Source: Craterostigma plantagineum (Eukaryota; Streptophyta; Magnoliopsida; Lamiales; Linderniaceae). From it: DNA of 64,000 nucleotides. The position numbers and the translations under genes are program-made. The stretch lies in the NCBI GenBank assembly GCA_027422505.1, contig JAPQWV010000051.1:186001-250000 (forward strand), given 5' to 3'. The notes beneath the pieces were generated by a model. The model was not told where the DNA came from. It ran no database searches and saw only the letters and a program-made list of their open reading frames with translations. Below, one piece after another: positions 33,685 to 45,050 of this stretch (the stretch's first letter is position 1; every line of letters begins with the position of its first letter).

Positions 33685-36075
33685 CTTTTCAGTTGTGGCA
33701 TCTCTCCCTGCAGTCTACGAACCTTAGCGGTCAATTTCTGGTCTTGTCCTCCCACCATCGGTGCGAACTTATGGAAACATCTGGGGGGTAGTTCCATTTA
33801 GACTGTTGTTCGACAAATCCAAGATTTGAAGGGACGAAACGAACATATATCCGAATTTATTCAGCCGCTCACCTTGTTGGATCTCAAAATAACAATCCTC
33901 AGATCGGTCGAATTCGAGTTGCCCACTTCGTGGGAGGTTTGAGCGAAGATAACTTCCAGATAGGTCGATCTTCAAAAGTCTTTTGGAACTAAAGATCGCT
34001 AGAGCACGGTACTTGAAATTCGGTTATTTGGAAGATTCAAAGAGCGTAGGCTCATCAGAAGTTTGACCGAAGAACGAATACCTCTGTAAAAATCGTTATC
34101 TCCTAGGTTCAGAATTTGCAGATATTGCAGTCTTGTCCAATAATCGGGCAGCTCTCCGCTCAACCGATTCCCCCCCAAGATAAAGAACATATAATGAATA
34201 AACATCAGTTGCTTTGTTCTCGCAAAGTACATCTGATATACTTCCAGAAATTGAATTGTTCGAAAGGTCCAACACAACTACATTGCATGCATTATGAGGC
34301 AACCGACCGCTAAATCCGTTAGAGCTCAAGAATACGTGCTCATTCGCCGGACTCAAGTTTGGAATATTCCCGTAAAGATTATTGTGAGAGAGATTCATTA
34401 TATGGATTCTCCAAACAATCTCGGGCGAAATCGTAAATTCCTGATTCCGATAAATCAAGGTAGACGGTGTCCTTTTGTGTTTTGAGCCACAAATGAAATT
34501 TGACAGGTCGTAGACTGAAAAGGAGGAATTCGGTTCTATCTCGAGAGATAACTGACGATTTCGGGATGCATCAGAGGACGTTAAGTTCTTCATATCGACC
34601 AAATGCTTCTCGAACACAACGCCTCGAGTAGGTTTTTTGAGACGTTAAAGGTTATCAAGTTCGACAGTCATCCTAGGTTCTCGGGAAGATTCTCGACAAA
34701 CTCATTGCCGCTCAGGTGTAAATACCGCAGAGACGTTAGCTCTCCTAAAGAAAACAAAATGGCGCCGACGTATTGCTAAAGATCCAAATGTTAGCAGGCT
34801 CTTAAATCTTCCAAACCCATCGTCTATAGTACCCGGGAATTTCTTCCTTGGATGCCAAACTCCTCTTAATGCAATCAGACATTTTTTCCAACAACGCCCG
34901 ACATTACGCCTTGCAACATATTATCAGGAAGATCAACGTACGCATTTTCCACAACCTCAAAATTCCTGGAGGTGTATTACCACGAAAACTATACTCGGTT
35001 AGGGAGAGATACGCCAGAGTGCTCAGACAAGATCGTTAGCAATTGGGCCATGCAGGGAGTTGCTCCTGAGCTCCACGTGTTCGAGGTTATTACAAAAGTA
35101 GAGCCAGTCTGTGATCGTCGAGTTATGGAGATTGTCCGATAGGTCGACATATTCCGTTGCTAGTACTCGGGATATGGCCTTCAACAGAGTTCTCGCTCAT
35201 ATCGAGATACTTGAGCCCTGGGAGCCGAAAAATCCATCTCGGGAATTCAAGAGCGCTGACGTAGTTATCGTACATTTCGAGAGTGTGCAGCGAGGATAAG
35301 TTGACAGCAAAATCGAACGAAGCCGCCCACAATTCGAGGTTGCAAAACCCTCACCGTAGCTCCGATAAAGAAGGTAACTTTTCGATCGCTTTTAGCGAGT
35401 CAGAGGCTCTACAGAAGATCAATTCAGGTCATGTCAATAAGCTCCAATTTCGACATCCCGGATATCGAGGTTGTCCGAGTGCAGTTCCTGGGAATGCTGT
35501 AATATAAGTGCGCAAACGCGAATGATTGCCGATGCTGGGAGGAATGGCTCCGTAAAACCTGCATACGGATAGATCTAAGCAATGTTGTAAAATTCGCGAC
35601 GCTAGTCGGGCGCCCGAGTGGGGCCTAACGCCTAGACGGTCTAGGCAGGGCCTAGGGGGAGATTAGACGGTAGACTCATTTTTTTATTATTTTTATTTTA
35701 TATACTTATATACCAAAGTAAACGTATATTAAATTTATTCATCTGCAGGTAATATTTTTTGTATTAATTCAAAAAAAAATAAAATTAAATTAAAAAAGTT
35801 AGGAGTCGACCGCCTAGCCTGAATAATTGGTTCGACCGATTAATCCAACGCCTAACCAAAAATCGCCGTGGAGGGCACCGCCTAGGCCGAATTTTACAAC
35901 AGAGGATCCAAGTGCCCCAAACTTGCGAATGACCCGATGAAGTAAGGTATGAATTCTCTAAAGTCGTTTAGGCTAAATAGAGGAGAGTGAGATGTTTCAG
36001 AGTCACAAGAAAGAGTTTATCTTACCCCTTATGCAACCTTTAGTGGGAGAAAAGGCTGGTTCATTTCAAGGAAAT
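33685..36075 (-). pseudogene. U14: inverted LRR receptor-like pseudogene, 5' half
   Basis: Minus-strand copy extending beyond the inner units to match U1 back to its N-terminal LRRs. The clear match ends at 36031 (cttaccccttat pairs with 16414-16425), with probable homology to about 36075. LRR stretches are visible at 35123-35332 and 34096-34617. It carries MITE M (35581-35904) but not the solo LTR that splits U1. At the FSG/LP position it has CGG (R), unlike all other units. No signal peptide or LRRNT remains; a Helitron-like sequence follows. Like U1, it lacks the C-terminal half. Confidence 0.82.
35581..35904. mobile_element. MITE M, copy in U14
   Basis: Reverse-orientation counterpart of 16558-16939, at the same LRR codon. 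Flanks are degraded (gatctaagc and gatccaagt). It is 58 bp shorter and visibly diverged from the U1 copy. Confidence 0.75.
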
Positions 36076-36109
36076 CTGTGAAATAGTTGATATAAACGAT
36101 TCACATCTT

Positions 36110-36838
36110 TCTGGCCTAAGATTATTATAAACAAAAATTAATTATATACAACCACATATCCTATTATACAAATAATAGATATACAAATAAATATAGTTTA
36201 TTAAATAATATATATACAAATAAATCATATCCTATATATACAATCAAATGTAGTTTTGTTCTCCATGCGACATGTGTCATTTCAATTAAATTATTTTAAG
36301 AATTAATTATTTTTAATACATAGGAACTATCTCAATTATCTCCATGCTCGCCTATTAGCGGTCTGAGAAATGAAGGTCCACCCCTCCTGCAGGCTATCAG
36401 ACCTGTCGAAGCTATATTTTTTAACAAATGTTCTCCTGCAGGCTATCCCACTAAAAAAATATTTTTTAATTATATTAGTAACAAATGTAGAAATAAATTA
36501 TATTGATTATATTTCTTGAGCTATATTTATACCTTGATAACTAAATAATTTAATATTAAAGAAATTGATTAAATTAGATATATTTCAGATTGAATTCTTC
36601 AATTCTTTTTCTTTTTTTTATTATTTGTTCTTAGTTTTCATTTTTTTAAAAGTGGACCGGCTAAGCCCGCGAGACCCGTTATTATCCGCCTGCGGACGGG
36701 CTGGATCTTCATTTCTCAAGCACTCCAGTAAGCAGGCTTGCCTGCCCCTGCCCCACCAATGCCGGGCTTTGGCGGGCTAGTGGCTAGTCCATTTTGACAG
36801 CTCTTTTTTAAAGCCGTGCATTGTACGGTCAAAAACTA
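36110..36838 (+). mobile_element. Helitron-like segment (3' end recognisable)
   Basis: The 3' end reads a hairpin ccgtgcattgtacgg (36815-36829) followed by caaaaactagt; a short hairpin before a CTAG-type end is the Helitron hallmark. The AT-rich body includes a stretch (36235-36275) also found at 50518-50560. A gccgggctttggcgggct-type block (36650-36790) resembles the hAT-like element at 54551. The 5' limit is uncertain and no RepHel protein is present. Confidence 0.45.
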
Positions 36839-36879
36839 GTCTTATATATAAATAGAAATGTAGGCTTCATGTGTATAAA

Positions 36880-36958
36880 AAAAGAATCTATCGCTAGTTT
36901 GTACGCAGAGATGTAACGTGGTTCAGATTCATTGATTGAATCCTACGTCCACGGTGAA
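36880..36958 (-). repeat. Older LTR-like fragment, left part
   Basis: Read on the minus strand it gives a 'cgtgg-cgtagga...tctgaaccacgt' order closely resembling the end of the Copia-2 LTR. The right part continues at 42304-42400. Copia-2 appears to have inserted into this related but diverged LTR in the opposite orientation. Confidence 0.5.
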
Positions 36959-37340
36959 TGTTGAAGAAACGAGAAGAAAAAGGGCAGAAGCCTTACCATG
37001 CAGCTCAACCTGCTTATTCAGGTTCAGCAATTGAAAGAAGAAGCTTAAAAGCGTTGGCTAAGATCAGAAGTGAAGAAAAGAAAAAGGGCGATTTATACAC
37101 TTATAGAGACGCTCTCGCTGGCAGCGATTTCATTAGTTAGAGCGGGGCTTTAAATTTGGCGCGCTTTTCTTTTCTTAATTCGCTTAAGTGTGTACTCAGT
37201 ATTCATCTTTCATCACTACTGTAATCTGTAGAAACCAAGATCATCAATAACAATGGCCTTTCCCCGTGGATGTAGGATCTTCAAGATCTGAACCACGTAA
37301 TTCTTCGTGTTCTTTGTTCTTTTGAGTTAGATTTCTGTTA
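36959..37340 (+). repeat. Copia-2 5' LTR
   Basis: Begins TGTTGAAGAAACGAG and ends GTTAGATTTCTGTTA just before the primer-binding site. An open frame of 60 codons inside it is the tail of pol reading into the 3' LTR copy, not a gene. Confidence 0.92.
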
Positions 37341-37352
37341 TGGTATCAGAGC
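37341..37352 (+). other. Copia-2 primer-binding site
   Basis: TGGTATCAGAGC directly abuts the 5' LTR and matches the initiator tRNA-Met 3' end. Confidence 0.9.
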
Positions 37353-37417
37353 GCTCGCTTCTGAAGCTGCGATTGATCTTAATTTCTGTATTTGAGCTGT
37401 AAACGACAGCATTGGAA

Positions 37418-37849
37418 ATGGCTGAAATTGTGCCGCCAGGTTCTGCGATCAATGCGAATCCGTTGAATCCTTCAGCAATTCTTGCTAATGATCCCTATTT
37501 CTTGGGAAATAATGATAATTCGGGGCAGATACTTGTTCACGAGCCCCTCAACGGTGATAATTACGCGACTTGGAGTCGGGCGATGATGATCGCGCTTATT
37601 GGAAGAAACAAAGAAGGCTTCGTCAATGGTGATCTTCAGCCGCCTGTGGTTGATCCGAATAATGTAGAGGCCACAAAGAATCAAGTCGCAAGTTGGAAAA
37701 GGAACAACAATGTCATCATATCTTGGTTGATCAATTCGGTCACGAAAGACATCTCGGCAAGCATTCTTTACACAGCCTCAGCTCGGAAATCTGGTTGGAT
37801 CTTGAGGAGAGGTTTGGACAAACAAACAGACCTAGAATCTTTCAACTGA
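37418..37849 (+). pseudogene. gag: Copia-2 gag, N-terminal part
   Basis: The ATG at 37418 opens MAEIVPPGSAIN... with the copia-type N-terminal segment (LVHEPLNGDNYATWSRAM) at about 37528. A frameshift near 37785 ends this frame in a stop at 37847-37849, and gag continues in another frame. The frameshift could be real decay or a sequencing error, given how young the LTRs are. Confidence 0.85.
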
Positions 37850-40143
37850 AGAAGGATCTGATCAATCTAACGCAGGGCAACAGCAATGTGACCATGTACT
37901 TCACTAGACTTAAAACATTGTGGGATGAACTAGCAAGCTTCAGACCCAACTGTAAGTGCAGCTGTGGTGGAATAAATCAGCTCAAGGCGTACTATGATGA
38001 GGAGTATGTGTTGGCATTTTTGATGGGGCTAAATGACACTTATTCTCAAACAAGGGGCCAAATTCTGCTCATGGACCCCTTACCCAATATCAACAAAGCT
38101 TTTGCGCTCTTGATTCAGGAAGAAAGGCAGAGGGCTGCCCATACAGTTCAGTTCAATACTGCTGATGATCAACCCCACAATATGGCCATGATGGCCTCCA
38201 GAAATGACCTAGTTCAGGGCAGGAGAGGAGCTTATAACCAGAGAAAAGATGGGGCTAAACCAGTGTGCGCACACTGTGGCAGAAAAGGGCATACCATAGA
38301 CACATGCTACCAAGTGCATGGCTACCCTCCAGGGTTCAAGCAGAACCAAAGGTTTAAGGGTGCGAGAGTCAACCAGACCATGGTAGATGTGATCAAGAAA
38401 AATGGGAAACCAGATCTTCTGCCAGCTTCAGAGGCTGCACTTGCAGCAGATGCAATGGTGCAGTTACAAGTTACTCCATTTCAACTGCAAAGTCTCAAGG
38501 CTTTAATCAACCAGCCTTCGGCACTTCCCTCTCAGAATGGTGTGGATTCAGCATCACAAACTGATAAAGGAACAGGTATCGTTCTGTCTTTTAATATGCC
38601 CAGATTGTCAAGTAGTAGAGCTTGGATAATTGACTCTGGTGCGAGTAGGCATGTATGTGGAGACAGAGCTTTGCTTCATAATCTGCACAAAATACAAGAA
38701 TCAAATGTAATCTTACCTGACAAGTCAGTGGTTAAGGTTAGGGAGGCAGGATCAATTGTCATAAACTGTTTCATCACTTTAAATAATGTTCTGCTCGTAC
38801 CTGAATTCCATTTCAACTTGATTTCTGTAAGTGATCTGGCTAGGACCCTAAACTGCAGATTTATCTTTGAATCTAATGAGTTTATGATACAGGATCATTC
38901 ACACCATACGATTGGGAAGGGTGATCAAAGAGCGGGGCTGTACATCCTAGAAGCAGATTCACTTACTGAAGTTCCTTTTAGAAATGATGATGTTTACTTA
39001 AATAATGTCTCTATGAGTTTGTGGCATAGCAGATTGGGCCACCCTTCTTACAAGGTGTTAGATGTACTTAAAGGCATTCTTAGACATAATCTTAGTAACA
39101 AGCATGAACACTGTAAGGTCTGTCCGCTAGCGAAACAGAGAAAATTACCTTTTCCTAATGAAAATAATGTCGCATGTACTGCTTTTGATCTCATACATTG
39201 TGACGTCTGGGGTCCTTTTAATGTTCCTTCGCACCTTGGGCATCAATATTTCGTTACAATAGTTGATGATCACACTAGGTACACTTGGTTATTTATGATT
39301 AGATACAAATCTGAAGTAAGATCAGTCATGGGCTATTTCTTGGCTCTGGTAGAGAACTTGTTCAGGTCTAGAGTTAAAATAGTGCGATCTGATAACGCAA
39401 AAGAGTTTGAGCTGTTAGAACTGCTTAGAAGCAAAGGGATCATACACCACTTGTCTTGTGTGCAAACGCCGCAACAGAATTCGGTGGTGGAAAGAAAACA
39501 CCAACATTTGCTTAATGTGGCTCGAGCTCTCCTTTTTCAGTCCAACATACCAATCCAATACTGGTCAGAATGTGTGCTAACTGCTGCTTACTTAATAAAT
39601 AGAACCCCCTCAATACTGTTAGAGAATAGAAGCCCATACGAGCTGCTATATGGAAAACCAGTGAATTATAGTGTGCTTCGAGTTTTTGGCTCGCTTTGTT
39701 TCTGTTCTACTCTAGTTGCAGGAAGGAAAAAGTTTGATCCAAGGGCTCGAGAATGTGCTTTCCTCGGCTACCCTAATGGTGTAAAAGGTTACAAATTGCT
39801 GGACTTAAAGACCAGGGAAATAATCATTTCGAGGGATGTGATTTTTCAGGAAAATGAATTCCCTTTTCTGAGGCAGAAGGAATCTCTCGCAATGGAGGAT
39901 CCTTTCCCTGCTCATGTCTTGCCAAGACTTGCTGTCACTAGTAGTAACTTACCTGCAGAAGGACAAACACTTCCACCTGAAGGGGAGGCAACTCAGACAC
40001 AACCACCTGCGGAGAATACATCAGGGGAAGCTCCAGAAACAGAACCTGTTCTCACAGAAACAGAACTGCTTTTGAGGATCCATTTCCAACAGAACCTGCT
40101 TTTGGGGTTCATTTCCAGAAGGATCCCAAGCAGACACAGATAA
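37786..40143 (+). pseudogene. gag-pol: Copia-2 gag C-terminus, protease and integrase
   Basis: Continues from the gag frameshift. In order: UBN2-type gag (LKKDLINLTQ at about 37846); zinc knuckle CAHCGRKGHTIDTC at about 38269-38310; protease motif WIIDSGASRHVCGD at about 38620; integrase HHCC zinc region (LGHPSYKVL ... CKVC) at 39035-39125; integrase core acidic residues in HCDVWGP (about 39197), RSDNAKEF (about 39388) and VVERKHQ (about 39485); then a Pro/Glu-rich linker. A second frameshift in this linker (about 40070-40140) ends the frame. The usual glycine in the QQNG-V motif is serine here. Confidence 0.9.
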
Positions 40144-42103
40144 TGCTCAAGACATACCAGAGGAGGAACATCAGACAACAGAATCACATACACAACAGCA
40201 GGCAGGATCAAGAAGGTCTGGAAGACAAATCATAAGACCACCCTATTTACAGGACTATCACTGTAATAAATTCAGAGTCCTACACCCCATTTCTCGAGCA
40301 GTTTCCTACAAGAATCTTTCCAGCAACTACCAGGACTTCATCTGTACCATCTCAGCTACCCATGAGCCCCAAAACTTTGCACAGGCAGCTGGTTCCAGGG
40401 AATGGCAGAATGCCATGGAAGAAGAATTCAAGGCACTTGAGCTGAATGATACCTGGACAGTTGTTCCGCTGCCGGCCGGGAAAAAGCCCATAGGATGTAG
40501 ATGGGTATACAAAATCAAGTTTGATTCCTTGGGGCGTGTGGAAAGGTACAAGGCCCGGCTCGTGGCAAAAGGCTATGACCAAAGAGAAGGGGTCGATTAC
40601 TTGGACACTTTTGCTCCGGTGGCAAAACCAAGCACAATCAAATTGATCCTATCTCTAGCTGCTAAACTCAACTGGAATTTGGCGCAATTGGATGTGAACA
40701 ACGCGTTTCTCAATGGGGAATTAGACGAAGAGGTATACATGGAATTACCGCAAGGTTTTTACGCTAATGAGGAAAGGTCAGGCCCCACCAGAAGAGTGTG
40801 TAGGCTTCACAAATCTCTTTATGGACTTAAGCAGGCTTCACGGCAATGGAATAGAAAATTTACAGACGCGGTGAAGGAGTTTGGCTTTGAGCAAACGCAA
40901 TCGGACCACACTTTGTTTGTTAAAGGAAAGGGTGACAGTTTGATTGTATTGCTTGTGTACGTGGATGATATAATAATAGGAGGACCTTCACTGGATGCCA
41001 TTCAAGAAGTTAAGGGGTTTCTGAAGCACAGTTTCAGAATCAAAGACTTAGGGGAACTTAAACTTTTCCTTGGCATAGAGGTTGCTCGAGCAGAAGGTGG
41101 GATCTATATTTCCCAAAGGCAATACGCCCTTCAATTGCTAGAGGACACTGGGTATTTGGCCGCGAAGGGTCTGTCCACACCCATGAATCCTGGAGGGAAC
41201 TTAACTGAAGATGAGGGAGAATTGCTTAAGGATCCCTTCGGCTATAGAAGGTTGGTAGGGAGACTCCTCTACTTAACCTTTACGAGGCCAGATATAGCCT
41301 TTGTGGTTCATAGGTTAAGTCAATACATTTCGGCTCCTAGAACGCCACATTTAATGGCAGCACATCATCTATTGAGATACATCAAAACAGCACCAGGGCA
41401 AGGCATATTTTTCAGCTCAACCTCAGACTTCGACTTGAGAGGATTTTCTGATGCGGATTGGGCTGCGTGCAAGGACACTAGGAAGTCTGTGACGGGTTTC
41501 TGTACATTCTTGGGCGATTCAATTATAACTTGGAAGGCTAAAAAGCAGGCCACTGTGTCAAGGTCGTCCACCGAAGCAGAATACAGAGCATTAGGCTCTC
41601 TGGTGGCAGAACTGCTATGGATTAAAAATCTGCTAAGGGAGCTTGGTCTTGGTCTAAATCAGACACCAGTCATCTTCTGTGATAACCAATCAGCAATAAA
41701 GCTATCTACAAATCCCAGATTCCACGAGAGATCAAAGCACATCGAGATCGATTGCCACTTCATAAGAGATCACATAGCAAAAGGAGATATAAAACTGCTT
41801 CCTGTTAGCTCTGGAAATCAGCTCGCTGACATGTTTACTAAGGCACTGCCAGGTCCCAGACTGCAAGAACTGATGGTCAAGATGTCAGTAATGAATTTAT
41901 TCCGTCCATCTTGCGGGGGGGTGTTGAAGAAACGAGAAGAAAAAGGGCAGAAGCCTTACCATGCAGCTCAACCTGCTTATTCAGGTTCAGCAATTGAAAG
42001 AAGAAGCTTAAAAGCGTTGGCTAAGATCAGAAGTGAAGAAAAGAAAAAGGGCGATTTATACACTTATAGAGACGCTCTCGCTGGCAGCGATTTCATTAGT
42101 TAG
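40144..42103 (+). pseudogene. pol: Copia-2 reverse transcriptase and RNase H
   Basis: The frame is readable upstream of the ATG at 40415, as expected for the downstream part of a polyprotein. Reverse transcriptase spans about 40400-41200 with SLYGLKQASRQW (about 40816) and the catalytic YVDD (about 40960). RNase H has SDADWAACKDTRKS (about 41445) and SSTEAEYRAL (about 41568). The frame is intact and runs through the polypurine tract 61 codons into the 3' LTR, which is unusual in length but leaves domains whole. Confidence 0.92.
41915..41921 (+). other. Copia-2 polypurine tract
   Basis: Seven G residues directly before the 3' LTR; lies inside the pol reading frame. Confidence 0.75.
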
Positions 42104-42303
42104 AGCGGGGCTTTAAATTTGGCGCGCTTTTCTTTTCTTAATTCGCTTAAGTGTGTACTCAGTATTCATCTTTCATCACTACTGTAATCTGTAGAAACCA
42201 AGATCATCAATAACAATGGCCTTTCCCCGTGGATGTAGGATCTTCAAGATCTGAACCACGTAATTCTTCGTGTTCTTTGTTCTTTTGAGTTAGATGTCTG
42301 TTA
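41922..42303 (+). repeat. Copia-2 3' LTR
   Basis: 382 bp, one visible difference from the 5' LTR, followed by the TSD GTGAA. Confidence 0.92.
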
Positions 42304-42400
42304 GTGAAAGAGTGTTTCTTTATTGATTGATCGGACAGTTACATCGAAGAAGAAGAAGTGCAGTCATATATATACAATAGAAAGGCGCGAGTTTTGTTTT
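42304..42400 (-). repeat. Older LTR-like fragment, right part
   Basis: Continuation of 36880-36958 on the far side of Copia-2. On the minus strand it runs from a 'ctcgcgcctttct' block toward 'cgatgtaactgtc', an order similar to the Copia-2 LTR 3' half. Confidence 0.4.
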
Positions 42401-43145
42401 CAGGTGATAAGCAAATATGGCAGTTCACCGCTACTATGACTTTGCTTCAGGTTTGCGAATTTTAATGCGAATGAAATATGCATTTGCATTTGTCAGCTTT
42501 GCATCTCGAAGTTTTGAGATGTTTGTATGAGGACGGAGCTGCGTTTGATTTTTCAATGTGGATTATTAATTGGATTTTTCATTTGTAAGTGGTGTTCGTT
42601 TAATGATGTTCCGTGTCTAATTAGTTTATTTCGGTTCATCTGTCTTTTCTAATGTTTCTTTTATCTTTTTTTATTCCCCAGTTATGTCACGTGGTCTATG
42701 AAGACATTGTTTACTGAAAATGAAAAAACAAAAAATCTGTTATAGAGTTCTATCGATGGACTGAACTAAATTGGTTTAATTATTATGCTGAAAATGGTAC
42801 TGGATTGATTTCTAATTTCAATCATTCTTATAAACTTCTTGATTTGTGTAACGGTTATATCTAATGCTATGAGTTTGTATGATGATGATCGTATTCAGAA
42901 ACTCCGTATGATATTCCATTTCCTGTTTATTTTCTAGAGATATTGTTATTGAGTTTTGAACACGGACTTAATGTCCGCACCAATTGTATTATGCACTGGT
43001 AAGTCGAAAATCATGTTTTATGTAATTTATTTCGTTCAACAACGCAACTCCATTGCAGGAGATACGTTCTAATGATGTATTCTTGAAAGCGTATGCGCCT
43101 TGAGCCGATCCATCAACAACAATACAGTGACAATAATTGAACTGC

Positions 43146-43177
<32 letters not shown>

Positions 43178-43990
43178 GTCCTTTTCACATGAAAATAAGA
43201 TAATTTCATGTATAATTTTTTGGGTGTGAGCTTGAAGTCTACAATCAACGAATACGTGAATTGCTTTCCGTGGAAACATCGAATGAAGTGTTCCATCACA
43301 TCCCAGGAATATTAGAGTCGATAATATTAAATGAGTTTTGAGCATTTTACAAGCTGGAAGTATTGTCCGTCGACCTTATTCAACTCTTACCTATCATTTT
43401 TTCTTTTAATTAACTGTTTTCCGATAGTTGATCCTCCAAGTTTGTCCTTAGAGCAAACAAAAAAAGCCAGAGGCGCCGTTGATTAACTAACTCTCATCTT
43501 ATTTCCGGAAGTTTTTACAGGCTGACTTTTTTTGCTTGACTAATAACTTTGAATTTATGTTCTAAAAGTTTCTTTGAGATTTTGAAATTGTTGATAATTT
43601 ACAATCTATTGTACGCCTCAACTCGAAAACTATAATGTTTGTGCAAATTAGGCCCATTTGATCAGGAGTCAGGACCTTGGTGAAACTCATATTGCTGAAC
43701 TTTTTTACTTTGACTTCGAGTAGTCGAGTTGGGTTATCTGATAAAGCAAATTAATACTAGGAGCGTGAAAGGATGAAAACTTTGGTCCATAATGCAAGGC
43801 TACATTGTAAATGAAAAGACGCGACTATGAAAAGCTCGAAGATACACTAAGTCTGAAAGCAAAGAGAAACAACAAGAGCATGTTAACAAGAATAAGATTG
43901 AGAAGATAAAAGACATTGAAAATTATTAGGAACAACAAACTTTATCATGTTTCAGAAATGTTAAAATAATGAATATACTTGTAATTTACT
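42401..43990. other. No confident gene; possible exon and poly-T tract
   Basis: An ATG at 42416 followed by 12 codons and a GT (42451) could be a first exon (MAVHRYYDFAS), but no downstream exon is convincing. A 26-base poly-T tract lies at 43152-43177. The rest is AT-rich, intron-like sequence. Confidence 0.3.
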
Positions 43991-44300
43991 TTAATAATAC
44001 GAGTTAAAACCCGTACCTTGCACGGGATAAACTATTCTTATATTAGAATAGAAATATAGGTGCCCTCTGAAGTTTACATGTCCTGTAATAATTAATTATG
44101 CATAATTTTTAAAAAATATAAATAAGATTAAAACTACTAATATCCCATGTTTATACTACAATAACTACCCACTCAAATATAAAATTAGATATTTTATTAT
44201 CATATAATATATATATATATAGATAATTATCATATAATATATATATATAGATATATATATATATATATCTAAACGTATACTAAAAATAACAATAATTTGT
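43985..44300. repeat. Helitron-like hairpin and (TA)n-rich repeat
   Basis: A hairpin acccgtaccttgcacggg (about 44008-44025) is followed by 'tagaatagaaatataggtgc' and 'cccatgtttatactacaata', matching 4400-4530. (TA)n tracts occupy about 44205-44270. A second hairpin-like cgcgtgcatatgcacg lies at about 44532-44547. Confidence 0.45.
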
Positions 44301-44569
44301 GACATCGTTTTATGATGTTGGATATTAGTGTTTTTTATACTACTTAGTTATCTATTATTTTTATGTTTATAATAAATGTGATGCAATTGCATTCCACCTG
44401 TCTAAAAAACTCAACAAATAATGAAATGTTTGTAGATATGATAATATTATTATTCTATTTAAGCATAATTAATTCGTATAATCAACTTAAAATAATTATT
44501 TTGTCAGCGTACATTAAATACAAATTTAAGACGCGTGCATATGCACGGTCAACAAACGAGTATAGTATA

Positions 44570-45019
44570 CGTGCAAATTTAAGGCACTGCCAGCCCCGTC
44601 CACCTCCTCCAGCCGCACCCACCTCCGCCTCCGCTTGCCGCGTTCCGAGCCACCAACATCTCCATCCCGACGCTGGTTCGACTGCAGTGTGTCGCGCACA
44701 TCACCACCGACTGCTCGGCCGTTAGTGTCAGGCGGGTTCTCTTCGGGGGAGACACTCTTTTTGGAGTTCCTCCCCTTTGTAGGAGTCTATCTCTCCCCTC
44801 GTGGGAGTTTTTTCTCCCCTCGCGGGAGCCTTTCTCTCCCCATCGTGGAAGTGTTCCCTTTGGGGTTTTTGTCTTTTCCCTTTTTTCGGGGCTTTGACGG
44901 GCACTGTGCTATCATCGGCTTTTTACGCAATAGAAATAGTCAAATATGTTGTGATAATTGGAATATTGCTATATTGTACTCTTGTGTCCATTTGGATTAA
45001 TGAATGAAATCACCAATTC

Positions 45020-45048
<29 letters not shown>
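44570..45048 (+). mobile_element. 5'-truncated LINE-like 3' end with poly-A tail
   Basis: A GC-richer segment that ends in a 29-base A-run (45020-45048) after 'tttggattaatgaatg', the usual form of a retroposed 3' end. Short open frames here contain repeated ctcccctcgtgggag-type motifs and no reverse-transcriptase signature. A TSD was not found. It could also be a processed non-LINE transcript. Confidence 0.45.

Positions 45049-45050
<2 letters not shown>

Larger units (their letters stand above)
36959..42303 (+). mobile_element. Copia-2: Ty1/copia retrotransposon, very young
   Basis: 5,345 bp with 382-bp LTRs (36959-37340 and 41922-42303) flanked by the perfect TSD GTGAA (36954-36958 and 42304-42308). 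The LTRs differ visibly at one base (37333 T versus 42296 G). LTR ends are TG...TA rather than TG...CA. Domain order gag, protease, integrase, reverse transcriptase, RNase H defines copia. Two frameshifts split the polyprotein. It differs from Copia-1 in LTR, gag and pol sequence, so it is another lineage. Confidence 0.93.

Noticed and set aside
16413..36031. NLR (NB-LRR) disease-resistance gene cluster
   Set aside because: Repeats are extracellular-type 24-residue LRRs (LxxLxLxxNxLxGxIP) with no NB-ARC, TIR or coiled-coil domain.
36958..37140. 60-codon open frame in the Copia-2 5' LTR
   Set aside because: It is the LTR copy of the end of pol, not an independent gene.
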